Below the pieces are notes generated by a model. The model did not search any database. It saw only the letters and a program-made list of their open reading frames with translations, and was not told where the DNA came from. This document shows positions 36,336-45,173 of a stretch of DNA of 64,000 nt, piece by piece; the first letter of the stretch is position 1; every line of letters starts with the position of its first letter. The translations under genes and the position numbers were made by a program. The stretch lies in contig JAIBBF010000009.1 of the NCBI GenBank assembly GCA_019694795.1, forward strand, positions 16,943 to 80,942, in the 5' to 3' direction. The stretch is from Flavobacteriales bacterium. Lineage in GTDB: Bacteria; Bacteroidota; Bacteroidia; Flavobacteriales_D; UBA2798.

Positions 36336-39300
36336 TTAATGGGCTTTTTCTAGTGCTATACGTGTTTTAATATGGTCATCGACCTCCACCTCAACTCCGT
36401 TACCATTCACCGAATCAACGAGTTCGAGACGGGTGGCCAATGTTTCCGAGCAAATATAACTTAAATTGTTATTGATAGCATCATTGATTGCATCGTGACG
36501 CTGAATTTCGAGCACGATTTTATCGGTAAGCTCGAGACCCTTGTCCTTACGCAGGTTTTGGATCCTGTTAACTACCTCTCTTGCAAGACCTTCCTGTTTT
36601 AATTCGTCGCTTATTGTAACATCCAGCGCCACGGTAACCGCGCCTTCTGAGGCCACTAACCAGCCCGGAATATCTTGCGATTGAATTTCAACATCTTCAC
36701 GTTCCAGCAGGATGTTTTCTCCATCGTTTTCAAAGGAATAATTTCCGGAACGTTCGATGGAAGCAATTTCTTCGGCACCAAACGAAGCCACTTTTGCGGA
36801 GATGGCCTTCATGTGCTTGCCGTACTTTTTACCCAGCGTTTTAAAATTCGGTTTTATGCTTTTTACCAGCACATTGGAACTATCGTCGAGGTACTGCAGC
36901 TCTTTAACATTCACTTCCGATAAAATCAATTCTTCTACCGACTTCAGTTGTTCTCCCATTTTTGGATCGAGCACGGGGACCATAATTCTTCCCAGAGGCT
37001 GACGGACTTTGATGTCGTTCTTTTTACGAAGAGCCAACACCATGGAGCTTACCTTTTGAGCCAGCGTCATTTTTTCCTCGAGATAAATATCAATAGCCTT
37101 TTCATCTACGGTTGGAAAATCAGCCAGGTGAACAGAGTCTACTTTATGTCGACCACTCACCGCATTTAAATCCAAAAACAATCGGTCGCTGTAAAACGGC
37201 GCGATGGAAGAAGAAAGCAATGCAACAGTTTCGAGGCAGGTATACAAAGTTTGATAAGCAGCGATTTTATCCTGAGAATATTCTCCCTTCCAAAAACGTC
37301 GACGGCACAAGCGCACATACCAATTGCTTAAATGATCGAGCACAAACTCCTCAATATCGCGACCTGCTTTGGTTGGTTCGTATTCATTTAAACTGTTATC
37401 TACCGATTTGATCAACGAGTTTAATCGCGATAAAATCCAGCGATCAATTTCCGGACGTTCACTTAGAGGAATTTCTTTTTCCGCAAAAGCAAATCCGTCA
37501 ACATTCGCGTACAAAGCAAAAAATGCATAGGTATTATGAAGGGCACGGAAATATTTTCGTTGTGTTTCTGTGATTCCTTCCAGGTCGAATTTCAAATTTT
37601 CCCATGGAGCAGCATTGGTAATCATATACCAACGTGTAGCATCCGGACCGTATTTTTTCAAGGTATCAAAAGGATCGACCGCATTCCCTAAACGCTTCGA
37701 CATTTTTTGTCCGTTTTTATCCAGAACGAGTCCGTTTGATACAACATTTTTATAAGCTACTGAATCGAAACAAAGAGTAGCAATAGCATGAAGGGTATAA
37801 AACCAACCACGGGTTTGGTCGACACCTTCCGCAATGAAATCGGCCGGATAATATTTCTTATTATCGATAAGCTCCTTGTTTTCGAAAGGGTAATGCAATT
37901 GCGCATAAGGCATAGCTCCTGAATCGAACCACACATCAATGAGGTCGCTTTCGCGTTTCATGGCTTGTCCCTTTGAAGAAACAAGAATAATATCATCGGC
38001 ATACGGGCGATGCAAATCGAAGGAATGATAATTTTCTTCCGACATATTTCCGGGGACAAAATCTGCGAAAGGATTCGTTTTCATCCATCCTTTTGCCACA
38101 GCCTGATCTACCTCTGCTTTTAATTCTTCTACCGAAGAAATGCATTTTTCTTCTCCATCTTCACTTCTCCAGATTGGGAGAGGAATTCCCCAGTAACGCG
38201 AACGGGAAAGATTCCAGTCGTTAAGATTATTTAACCACTCACCGAATCTTCCGGTTCCTGTATGTTCCGGTTTCCAGTTGATGGTTTTATTGAGTGCAAT
38301 CATTCTATCCTTTACCGCTGTGGCTCTCACAAACCAGGAATCGAGCGGATAATAAAGCACCGGCTTATCGGTTCTCCAGCAATGCGGATAATTGTGTTCG
38401 TACTTTTCCTTTTTAAATAATTTTCCTTCGTTCTGTAATTTCAAGATCAATCGTTCATCAACACTCAGGTAACTGAGTTTGGAAGTATCGGCAATAATTC
38501 CCTTGAGCAATTCTTTTTGCTTCGCCAGTTCTTCCGCTTTTTCTTTTTCGTTGAGATAATCTTCTTTTACAAATTCACCGGCAAATCCGAATTGATCATC
38601 CTGCATCTCCGGTCTGAATTTTCCGCGCAGATCTACCAATGGAACGGCTTTCCCTTGCTCATTCATCACCAGCATGGGAGGAACACCCGCTTCACGCGCT
38701 ACACGCATATCGTCGGCACCGAACGTTGGCGCTATATGTACGATTCCGGTACCATCAGAAGTAGTAACAAAATCTCCGGCTATTACACGAAATGCCTGAT
38801 CCGGATTTTCGCATGGCAAAGCATAAGGCAATAACTGATGATAGTGAATTCCGACTAAATCAGAACCTTTACATTTTCCAAGTACCTTGTAAGGAATTAA
38901 TTTATCTCCCGGTTTATACTCCGATAAGGCGATTTCCTTTGCCTTTTCATTGAAATGTTTACTCAGTAAATCGGCTGCCAAAACAACACGAACAGGTTGA
39001 TGCGAATATTGATTGAAACTCTCCACCAAAACATACTCAATATCTTTCCCAACAGCTAATGCAGTATTGGAAGATAAGGTCCATGGTGTTGTGGTCCATG
39101 CTAAAATAGAAGCCTCTTCTTTTTGTTCAGATTGAAATGCGCTGAATAATTTTGCAAGTGAATCACTTTTCACTGAAAACATCACCACCGCTGTATTGTC
39201 TTTCACATTACGATAGCAGCCGGGCTGATTTAACTCATGTGAGGATAATCCAGTACCAGCAGCCGGCGAATAGGGTTGAATGGTGTATCCTTTGTAAAGC

Positions 39301-39818
39301 AATCCTTTTTTGTACAAATCGCCCAATAACCACCAAACGCTTTCAATGTATTTGTTTTCGTAAGTAACATAGGGATGATCCATGTCCACCCAATAACCCA
39401 TTTTGGATGTAAGGTCGTTCCACACATCGGTATATTTCATCACTGCTTTACGGCAAGCGCTGTTGTATTCTTCGATGGTGATTTTTTTTCCGATATCTTC
39501 TTTGGTGATTCCTAATTCCTTCTCCACTCCCAATTCAATCGGGAGTCCGTGCGTATCCCAACCGGCTTTGCGTTTTACCTGATATCCTTTTAGGGTTTTA
39601 TAGCGACAAAAAATATCCTTAATGGTTCTGGCCATCACATGGTGAATTCCGGGCATACCGTTGGCAGAAGGGGGACCTTCATAAAACACATAAGGAGTTT
39701 TTCCTTCACGTGTGCTTACGGAACGCTCAAACACCTTGTTCTTTTCCCAATAAGCGAGAATTTCTTCTGCTACGGAAGGAAGATTTAAGGTTTCATAACT
39801 ACGGTAATTCGCTGACAT
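36336..39818 (-). CDS. ileS: isoleucyl-tRNA synthetase (long, type 2)
   Basis: A 1160-residue class I synthetase. The signature region is GPPSANGMPGIHHVMARTIKD (HIGH equivalent); GWDTHGLPIEL, GWFYTLHAIATLCFD and GQKMSKRLGN (KMSKS) follow. An editing (CP1) domain lies between, with TTPWTLSSNTALAVG and GTGIVHIAPTFGADD. It belongs to the long, eukaryote-like branch usual in Bacteroidota, which in other bacteria is associated with low mupirocin sensitivity. It heads the ileS-DksA/H1-like-lspA operon. A short hairpin sits between its -7 box and ATG. Confidence 0.97.
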   Translation of the reverse strand: MSANYRSYETLNLPSVAEEILAYWEKNKVFERSVSTREGKTPYVFYEGPPSANGMPGIHHVMARTIKDIFCRYKTLKGYQVKRKAGWDTHGLPIELGVEKELGITKEDIGKKITIEEYNSACRKAVMKYTDVWNDLTSKMGYWVDMDHPYVTYENKYIESVWWLLGDLYKKGLLYKGYTIQPYSPAAGTGLSSHELNQPGCYRNVKDNTAVVMFSVKSDSLAKLFSAFQSEQKEEASILAWTTTPWTLSSNTALAVGKDIEYVLVESFNQYSHQPVRVVLAADLLSKHFNEKAKEIALSEYKPGDKLIPYKVLGKCKGSDLVGIHYHQLLPYALPCENPDQAFRVIAGDFVTTSDGTGIVHIAPTFGADDMRVAREAGVPPMLVMNEQGKAVPLVDLRGKFRPEMQDDQFGFAGEFVKEDYLNEKEKAEELAKQKELLKGIIADTSKLSYLSVDERLILKLQNEGKLFKKEKYEHNYPHCWRTDKPVLYYPLDSWFVRATAVKDRMIALNKTINWKPEHTGTGRFGEWLNNLNDWNLSRSRYWGIPLPIWRSEDGEEKCISSVEELKAEVDQAVAKGWMKTNPFADFVPGNMSEENYHSFDLHRPYADDIILVSSKGQAMKRESDLIDVWFDSGAMPYAQLHYPFENKELIDNKKYYPADFIAEGVDQTRGWFYTLHAIATLCFDSVAYKNVVSNGLVLDKNGQKMSKRLGNAVDPFDTLKKYGPDATRWYMITNAAPWENLKFDLEGITETQRKYFRALHNTYAFFALYANVDGFAFAEKEIPLSERPEIDRWILSRLNSLIKSVDNSLNEYEPTKAGRDIEEFVLDHLSNWYVRLCRRRFWKGEYSQDKIAAYQTLYTCLETVALLSSSIAPFYSDRLFLDLNAVSGRHKVDSVHLADFPTVDEKAIDIYLEEKMTLAQKVSSMVLALRKKNDIKVRQPLGRIMVPVLDPKMGEQLKSVEELILSEVNVKELQYLDDSSNVLVKSIKPNFKTLGKKYGKHMKAISAKVASFGAEEIASIERSGNYSFENDGENILLEREDVEIQSQDIPGWLVASEGAVTVALDVTISDELKQEGLAREVVNRIQNLRKDKGLELTDKIVLEIQRHDAINDAINNNLSYICSETLATRLELVDSVNGNGVEVEVDDHIKTRIALEKAH

Positions 39819-39845
39819 CGCCTTGAATTTTAAGGCGCAAAGCTA
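39819..39845 (-). promoter_or_regulatory. ileS -7 box and start-proximal hairpin
   Basis: On the minus strand TAGCTTTG (39845-39838) is an exact TAnnTTTG box. It is followed at once by CGCCTT-7 bases-AAGGCG (39837-39819), a 6-bp stem abutting the ATG at 39818. The -33 region is poor. The hairpin would occupy essentially the whole leader. Confidence 0.45.
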
Positions 39846-39885
39846 AGGAAAATAAGCCATAAAAACGGCTTTTTCTATTGACCAA

Positions 39886-41010
39886 TTAGGCTTTTACAAA
39901 GCGATTCAGCCACAGGTAAAATGCGGGGTCTACAAAAACATATTTACCATTTCGCTTTTCGATAATTTCCTTTTTTACCAGACTATCAATTACACGGATA
40001 ACCGCTGCAGAAGAACTGAGGCGGTACTTATCGATTACCGGACGGGTGGTGAATCCATCTTCTACCCCATCCAGCAGGAGGCGAATAAAATTAGCCTGCA
40101 ATACACTGAGGTTTTCATATTCCTTCTGGAATGGAATCAGGTTCCGTTCGATCAATTCATCCACGCAACGCAACACGAGCGGATCGTCCACTTTACCTTC
40201 GGAACTGGTATAAACCAAATGGGCCAATTGCTGGGTATAATAGGGGTGACAATTCATGGCCTGACAAATCTTTTCTGCGAACTGCAAAGCACATGTTTTT
40301 CCGTTTTCTGCAAAACGATTCATAATAAATGGGGCCAACTCATCCTGTGCAATCCGGTCGAGCATAATTAAATCGCCAAACTGATACAGTGGCATTACCG
40401 GATTGGTAAGTGCATCATAGAGAAAAGATGTCTTGGTTCCACAAATGCAATACACCGTTTTATCCTGCCCTTCGATGTATGTTTTTAATTTTTTCTGGAA
40501 TGAAAGATTGTTTTCGAAACGCTCGATGTTTTGAAAATTATCGATACAAACAATGAGAATAAAATTCTTTTTGCGCGCAATTTCATTTCCCAGATTCAAG
40601 GCATCATCGGAGATGTCCTCATCGTTCATTACCGCCAGATTATAATCGCGGGATTGCGTTAAACTCAATGCCAGTTTAGAAGAGGATTTAGCCATAAACT
40701 GACGGGAAAACTCGATGGCTTCTTCCATGTTTCCGGCACATGCTTTTATTACCTCAGCGGCAAAATAGCTATAGAAACCTTCTTCATCCTGCACACGAAA
40801 TGCATCGATGTAACAAAAGCGGTAATAGGAAAGTCCGGAATACTCAGCAGTTATTTTCCGAATGAGCGAGGTTTTTCCTATACGACGGGGACCCATCACC
40901 ACGGTGTGGATTTTATTTCTGAGATTGCCCGAAATACGTTGCAATTCATTCTTACGATTAGCAAAGGAAGATCCCTCTGCAAGGCGACCGAAAATAAAAG
41001 GTGATGCCAT
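39886..41010 (-). CDS. AAA-family ATPase (archaeal-type ATPase, PF01637-like) with winged-helix end
   Basis: A 374-residue protein with Walker A GPRRIGKTS (40-48), Walker B ILIVCIDNF (about 150) and a sensor-like CICGTKTSFLYD. A C-terminal winged-helix module (about 315-374, LSSSAAVIRVIDSLVKKEIIEKRNGKYVFVDPAFYLWL) follows. The pattern matches the archaeal ATPase/STAND-like group of DNA-associated or regulatory ATPases. No partner gene is obvious. ATG 41010 is chosen (MASPFIFGRL); the only upstream start, TTG 41082, would add a basic, low-complexity extension. It has a near-perfect promoter and a leader of about 87 bases. Confidence 0.82.
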   Translation of the reverse strand: MASPFIFGRLAEGSSFANRKNELQRISGNLRNKIHTVVMGPRRIGKTSLIRKITAEYSGLSYYRFCYIDAFRVQDEEGFYSYFAAEVIKACAGNMEEAIEFSRQFMAKSSSKLALSLTQSRDYNLAVMNDEDISDDALNLGNEIARKKNFILIVCIDNFQNIERFENNLSFQKKLKTYIEGQDKTVYCICGTKTSFLYDALTNPVMPLYQFGDLIMLDRIAQDELAPFIMNRFAENGKTCALQFAEKICQAMNCHPYYTQQLAHLVYTSSEGKVDDPLVLRCVDELIERNLIPFQKEYENLSVLQANFIRLLLDGVEDGFTTRPVIDKYRLSSSAAVIRVIDSLVKKEIIEKRNGKYVFVDPAFYLWLNRFVKA

Positions 41011-41101
41011 AGCATTCAGTTTTTTGGTTCGGAGGGATCCGGTCCTTCTCTTCTGTTTCGCCTCGTTCCGTTTTGTAAACAAATCCGGACACCCTTGTTA
41101 A

Positions 41102-41132
41102 CAAATATAAGAACCGAATCCTTAGTAACAAA
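41102..41132 (-). promoter_or_regulatory. promoter of the AAA ATPase gene
   Basis: On the minus strand TTTG (41132-41129), exactly 19 bases, then TATATTTG (41109-41102): a perfect Bacteroidota consensus. The 291-base gap 41011-41301 otherwise holds only the ATPase leader and the short upstream region of the next plus-strand gene. Confidence 0.75.
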
Positions 41133-41301
41133 ATTGTTCGCAAGGAAATTTAGGCCTTTCAGAAGATTTTAACAGCCTGTTGAAAATGAGTCGACTAAAC
41201 CGTTTTTTATGGGGGAAATCCTCAAAACCGATCAAAATACCGCTTCAGGAGATTCCTTTTCTGAAGAAAAACAAAATGATAACTTGCATAAAAAATGAAG
41301 T

Positions 41302-41886
41302 ATGGAATACATTGGTATTGTATTGTTGGTGGTGGTAATGGTGGTGATAGCCTGGGTGATTTTAGGATCGGGGAACAAGAAGGAAAAAGCGGCTCCCGCT
41401 GAAAAGAAAAAAGAAAACGTATATGAAGATCTTCGTGGATTAGCGTTTAAAACCACGCATCATCAACTGGGCATTGAACTTCCTTTTGATGTAAAAACCC
41501 CTTATGGAATAGTGATGGATTGGTACATAGGAAATGGAGTGGCAACGCTAACCTGTTTTTCTTCGGGCGATACTTCACTTTATTTTTCCGGTGGTGCTGC
41601 CATCTTAGGCGGTATCGGAATTACGGGGATTCGGGATATGGCCAAAACCTATGTTTCGCAGGCCGTTGAAATTTTGCCTTTGACTTCGAAAACAGAAGAA
41701 TTCCCCTTACCGGAACCTCAAACGGTGCGATTTTATATTCTTACCAATCAGGGTGTTTATGTTGGGACCGAAAGCATGGCCCAATTTCAAACGGGTCAAT
41801 CCAAATGGTTCCCCTTGTTTATTTCTGCCAACAACATCATGAGCGAAATGCGCAAGGCCGATGAAGCACGCCTGGCGGCTAAATAA
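41302..41886 (+). CDS. membrane-anchored protein, unknown
   Basis: A 194-residue protein with one N-terminal membrane helix (about 4-21, IGIVLLVVVMVVIAWVIL), a Lys/Glu-rich linker and a soluble domain (about 45-194). The latter contains TPYGIVMDWYIGNGVATLTCFSSGDTSLYFSGGAAILGG and FYILTNQGVYVGTESM. No domain recognised. Start ATG 41302 gives a good anchor. Not obviously linked to its neighbours. Confidence 0.72.
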   Translation: MEYIGIVLLVVVMVVIAWVILGSGNKKEKAAPAEKKKENVYEDLRGLAFKTTHHQLGIELPFDVKTPYGIVMDWYIGNGVATLTCFSSGDTSLYFSGGAAILGGIGITGIRDMAKTYVSQAVEILPLTSKTEEFPLPEPQTVRFYILTNQGVYVGTESMAQFQTGQSKWFPLFISANNIMSEMRKADEARLAAK

Positions 41887-41981
41887 TTCTTTGCAGGAAA
41901 ACGATCGTTTCGTCGTCTGATTTTAATCTCCCGACTAATTCCCAAAGGAAGTCATAAGAATGGGGTTAAATTTAGAATGAA

Positions 41982-42668
41982 ATGCGAAAATTGCTTTTGA
42001 TACTTGCTGCAACATTGTTTCTGCTTTCGTTTGTACCCTCTAAGCGAATTTCACTTTCACTTTCGATTATACATACCTACCAAGGTAAAATTGTAAAACC
42101 GGGCGACACCTTATTTTTTCATAATGGGGCTCCTGTTAAATTAAATGTGTTGAAATACTACATTTCTGATGTTTCTTTTTCAAAAAAAAATGGCGGAAAA
42201 TATGCTGACTACAACAAAACACATTTAATCGATTTCTCGAGCGACACAACAAATATCGTTTTTGGTGGTTCCGGAAATGCAGACGTAGATACCCTGGCAT
42301 TTTATTTGGGAATTGACAGCAGCTTGAGTTGTTCCGGTGTACATGAAGGTGATCTTGATCCGGTAAAAGGAATGTACTGGACCTGGCAAAGTGGTTACAT
42401 CAATTTAAAACTAGAAGGCATTCACCCATTATCACCAACACGGGATCATGGCTTTCAATTTCATTTGGGCGGATACCGAAATCCATTTTCTGCGATTCAA
42501 CGCGTGGCTCTGCCTGTAAACGAAAAACACATTCTACTCGAAGTTAAGCTTGAACATTTTCTGAATGCTATTTCGGTTGATTCATTACACACGGTGATGT
42601 CGCCCGGCGAGAATGCGGTAAAACTATCGAAGCAAGCAATAACCATGTTTAGGGCGCATGATTTATAA
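41982..42668 (+). CDS. MbnP-like copper-binding periplasmic protein
   Basis: A 228-residue protein with signal peptide (about 1-19). The motifs KLNVLKYYISDVSF, GVHEGDLDPVKGMYWTWQSGYINLKLEG and FQFHLGGY are those of the MbnP family. MbnP is the periplasmic partner of MbnH found in methanobactin operons and more widely; known MbnP carries a Trp oxidised to kynurenine by MbnH and binds copper. The candidate Trp residues here are W133 and W135 in the YWTWQSGY motif. The next gene starts 11 bases before this one ends, so translation is coupled to the MbnH-like peroxidase. No methanobactin precursor or MbnB/C gene is present. Confidence 0.87.
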   Translation: MRKLLLILAATLFLLSFVPSKRISLSLSIIHTYQGKIVKPGDTLFFHNGAPVKLNVLKYYISDVSFSKKNGGKYADYNKTHLIDFSSDTTNIVFGGSGNADVDTLAFYLGIDSSLSCSGVHEGDLDPVKGMYWTWQSGYINLKLEGIHPLSPTRDHGFQFHLGGYRNPFSAIQRVALPVNEKHILLEVKLEHFLNAISVDSLHTVMSPGENAVKLSKQAITMFRAHDL

Positions 42669-43692
42669 ATCCAAAATAATTGCTGCATTATTTGTTATCA
42701 CCGTGGTGATGACCGCTGCAGTTTTGGGGCCCGACAAAAAATTCATTTCCATTTCCTATCCAGAAAGCTGGCCAAAACCGGTGTATGATTTTTCGAAATC
42801 TCCTTTGGAAAATGCAAAAGTGGAGTTGGGTCGTCATTTATTTTACGATCCGATTCTTTCGCTGGACAGTAGTATTTCCTGTTCGAGTTGTCATTTGTCC
42901 TTTACCGCATTTACCCATGTAGATCATGCGCTGAGTCATGGTATAGGCGACAGTATTGGAACGCGTAATTCGCCCGTGATTTTTAATCTGGCATGGAGTA
43001 AAGAATTGATGTGGGACGGTGCCGTAAATCATATCGATGTTCAGGCGCTCGCTCCCATTAATCACCCTTTGGAAATGGGTGAAAGCACTGAACATGTTTT
43101 AATGAAATTAAACCGAAATGATTTTTACAAACAACGTTTTAAAGCCATTTACAAAAGCTCAGTAATCGGAAGTAAGGAATTGCTTTCTGCACTTGCACAA
43201 TTTCAATTGAGTCTGGTTTCCTGCGGATCGAAATACGACCGATATATGGCGGGTGATAAAAAAGCTGAATTCTCGGAACAGGAAAAACGTGGATTAATAC
43301 TTTTCCGAAAACACTGCAGCAGTTGTCACCCCGAACCGCTCTTCACCACCGGTGAATTTGCCAATAACGGACTAGCCATGGACACGGTGCTAAAGGATAT
43401 TGGACGAATGCGTATTACGTTGCAGAAAACAGATTCCCTCAAATTTAAAATCCCGACACTGCGCAATATTGAATTTTCATTCCCCTATATGCATGATGGT
43501 CGTTTTAAATCGTTAAATGAAGTTTTAAACCATTACCGCAAAGGCATACATGAAAGCAGCACCCTTGCTCCGGAATTAAGAGGTGGAGTATCCATTAGTC
43601 CCGAAGAAAAAACCGATATCGTGGCCTTTTTGCTAACGCTCAGCGACCGAAGCTTTTTACTAGACCCCAAACATGCATTTCCAAAAAATTAA
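42658..43692 (+). CDS. diheme cytochrome c peroxidase / MbnH-MauG family
   Basis: A 344-residue exported protein with two c-type heme motifs, CSSCH at 75-79 and CSSCH at 220-224. The intervening and following family blocks are THVDHALSHGIGD, RNSPVIFNLAWS, WDGAVNHIDVQALAPINHPLEMG, FKIPTLRNIEFSFPYMHDGRFKSLNEVLNHY and EKTDIVAFLLTL. It belongs to the CcpA/MauG superfamily. Coupling with the MbnP-like gene (11-base overlap) argues for the MbnH subfamily, which installs kynurenine in MbnP. A simple peroxide-removing CcpA is the alternative. Confidence 0.9.
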   Translation: MIYKSKIIAALFVITVVMTAAVLGPDKKFISISYPESWPKPVYDFSKSPLENAKVELGRHLFYDPILSLDSSISCSSCHLSFTAFTHVDHALSHGIGDSIGTRNSPVIFNLAWSKELMWDGAVNHIDVQALAPINHPLEMGESTEHVLMKLNRNDFYKQRFKAIYKSSVIGSKELLSALAQFQLSLVSCGSKYDRYMAGDKKAEFSEQEKRGLILFRKHCSSCHPEPLFTTGEFANNGLAMDTVLKDIGRMRITLQKTDSLKFKIPTLRNIEFSFPYMHDGRFKSLNEVLNHYRKGIHESSTLAPELRGGVSISPEEKTDIVAFLLTLSDRSFLLDPKHAFPKN

Positions 43693-43755
43693 TATCCCGG
43701 CGCAGGATTATAAAAATAAGATCGTCATATACCCACCAAAACAGAAATTGGACCT

Positions 43756-45123
43756 ATGATAAAGAAAACAATTTTAAGCATGGCTGCCCTTTGTAGCCTC
43801 TCTGCTCTTCAGGCACAAACCAATCCTGCCATTTTAAATTGGTTGCAAAATACCAGTGTAACAGCCAGACATTATGTGTCCGGCAATTCCACTCCGATTA
43901 ATGATGCAACCATTGTGAATGTGCAGCAGGTGGAATATTCGGCAAACTATGTTTACATCCATACCAGCGGAGTACCTGCCTATGTAACCGGTCCGTTTTT
44001 AGATGGAAATCCTTCCGTAGCAACCGACCAAAGCGTAATTTTTAAATTTCCGCTGAACCCAACTCAAAACACAGGTACTCCAACCTCAACTACCATGGGG
44101 AATATTGGCGTGTTTATTAATGGCGTGGCTTTATTTGATTACCGCGATGGAGTGGCATGGAATACGGCTACCAATGCTTATTGCGGCGGACCCGGAAATC
44201 CTCCTTGCAGTGGTCAAACCTATTGGAACCGCGATGCTGTAGTTGCAGAAAAACCGGGATTCGATTGTTCCAAAGGACATCCGGCAATGGGGAATTATCA
44301 CCATCATCAAAATCCTTCTGCCTACAAATTGGATTTGAATGTGATTTCTACCATTTGTAATCTCTATGATGCGGATGGCTTATACACGATTGATTCAACT
44401 CAACATTCACCTTTAATCGGATTTGCTTATGACGGCTTTCCGATTTACGGAGCATACGGTTATAAAAATGCGGATGGAAGTGGTGGAATTGTTCGAATTA
44501 AATCGGGCTATCAACTCCGATCCATTACCGATAGAACGGTATGGGCCGATGGCACCAATGTTCCCGACGGACCTGTTGTAAACACGACTTATCCATTAGG
44601 AACATTTAAGGAGGATTACGAATTTATCAGTCACCCCGGTCAAGAAGATTATCTCGATGAGCACAATGGTCGCTTTTGTGTTACACCGGAATATCCTGCA
44701 GGAATTTATTGCTATTTCGCGACCGTAGATGCCAATTGGAATTCTGCTTTTCCTTATGCGGTTGGTCCAACATTTTACGGTGTATATGCTGCATCTACCG
44801 TAACCAATATCAGTGAATCCACAACGGTTTATACTCCATCTGCCAATGCTATTTCTGAAGAAGAAATTTCGATGATGCAGATGAACATTTATCCGAATCC
44901 CGCCAGCGATTTAATTGCCGTGCAGGTAAACGGACTGGTAAAAGAAAATATGGAGATTTCATTGTTTGATATGTCGGGCCGACTCATTGAAACCAAAACG
45001 TTATTTCAGGGAAGCACCATTATCTATTTTGATGCAAAAACACTTTACAGTGGTCAATACATTGTTCGTTTAAATCACAACAATGGAAGTGTTACCGGAA
45101 AAGTTATTATTATGAAAGATTAA
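43756..45123 (+). CDS. YHYH-domain protein with T9SS sorting domain
   Basis: A 455-residue exported protein. Signal peptide (about 1-20, LSALQAQ); a YHYH domain (about 95-345) with VFINGVALFDYRDG, GNYHHHQNP, IGFAYDGFPIYGAYGY, EDYEFISHPGQEDYLDEHNGRFCVTPEYP and IYCYFATVD. A type A T9SS C-terminal domain follows (about 375-455, MNIYPNPASDL...YSGQYIVRL). The clusters of His, Tyr and Asp look suited to metal binding. It follows the MbnP/MbnH-like pair by 63 bases on the same strand and probably works with it, but at the cell surface. Confidence 0.87.
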   Translation: MIKKTILSMAALCSLSALQAQTNPAILNWLQNTSVTARHYVSGNSTPINDATIVNVQQVEYSANYVYIHTSGVPAYVTGPFLDGNPSVATDQSVIFKFPLNPTQNTGTPTSTTMGNIGVFINGVALFDYRDGVAWNTATNAYCGGPGNPPCSGQTYWNRDAVVAEKPGFDCSKGHPAMGNYHHHQNPSAYKLDLNVISTICNLYDADGLYTIDSTQHSPLIGFAYDGFPIYGAYGYKNADGSGGIVRIKSGYQLRSITDRTVWADGTNVPDGPVVNTTYPLGTFKEDYEFISHPGQEDYLDEHNGRFCVTPEYPAGIYCYFATVDANWNSAFPYAVGPTFYGVYAASTVTNISESTTVYTPSANAISEEEISMMQMNIYPNPASDLIAVQVNGLVKENMEISLFDMSGRLIETKTLFQGSTIIYFDAKTLYSGQYIVRLNHNNGSVTGKVIIMKD

Positions 45124-45124
45124 T

Positions 45125-45173
45125 CAACTAAATTCTTAGTTGTGAAAGGTCCTCTGTTGTGGGGACCTTTTTT
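45125..45173. terminator. tandem hairpins between convergent genes
   Basis: Two adjacent hairpins lie in the 48-base gap. CAACTAA / TTAGTTG with a 4-base loop is at 45125-45142. AAAGGTCC / GGACCTTT (45145-45152 / 45163-45170), followed by T's to 45173, is the second. The second is a bidirectional intrinsic terminator for the YHYH gene and the large minus-strand gene. Confidence 0.8.

Noticed and set aside
35717..36370. 217-codon Ala/Gly/Phe-rich open frame on the plus strand
   Set aside because: It is the complement of the AAPAKK-coding repeat of the DksA/H1-like gene; the repetitive composition keeps it open. No start context or family likeness.
41898..41912. AAACGATCGTTT palindrome after the 194-residue gene
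   Set aside because: Short A/T-rich palindrome with no T tract and no second copy noticed; could be chance.
41982..43692. Methanobactin biosynthesis operon
   Set aside because: Only MbnP and MbnH-like genes are present; no MbnA precursor, MbnB, MbnC or dedicated transporter is visible on either side.
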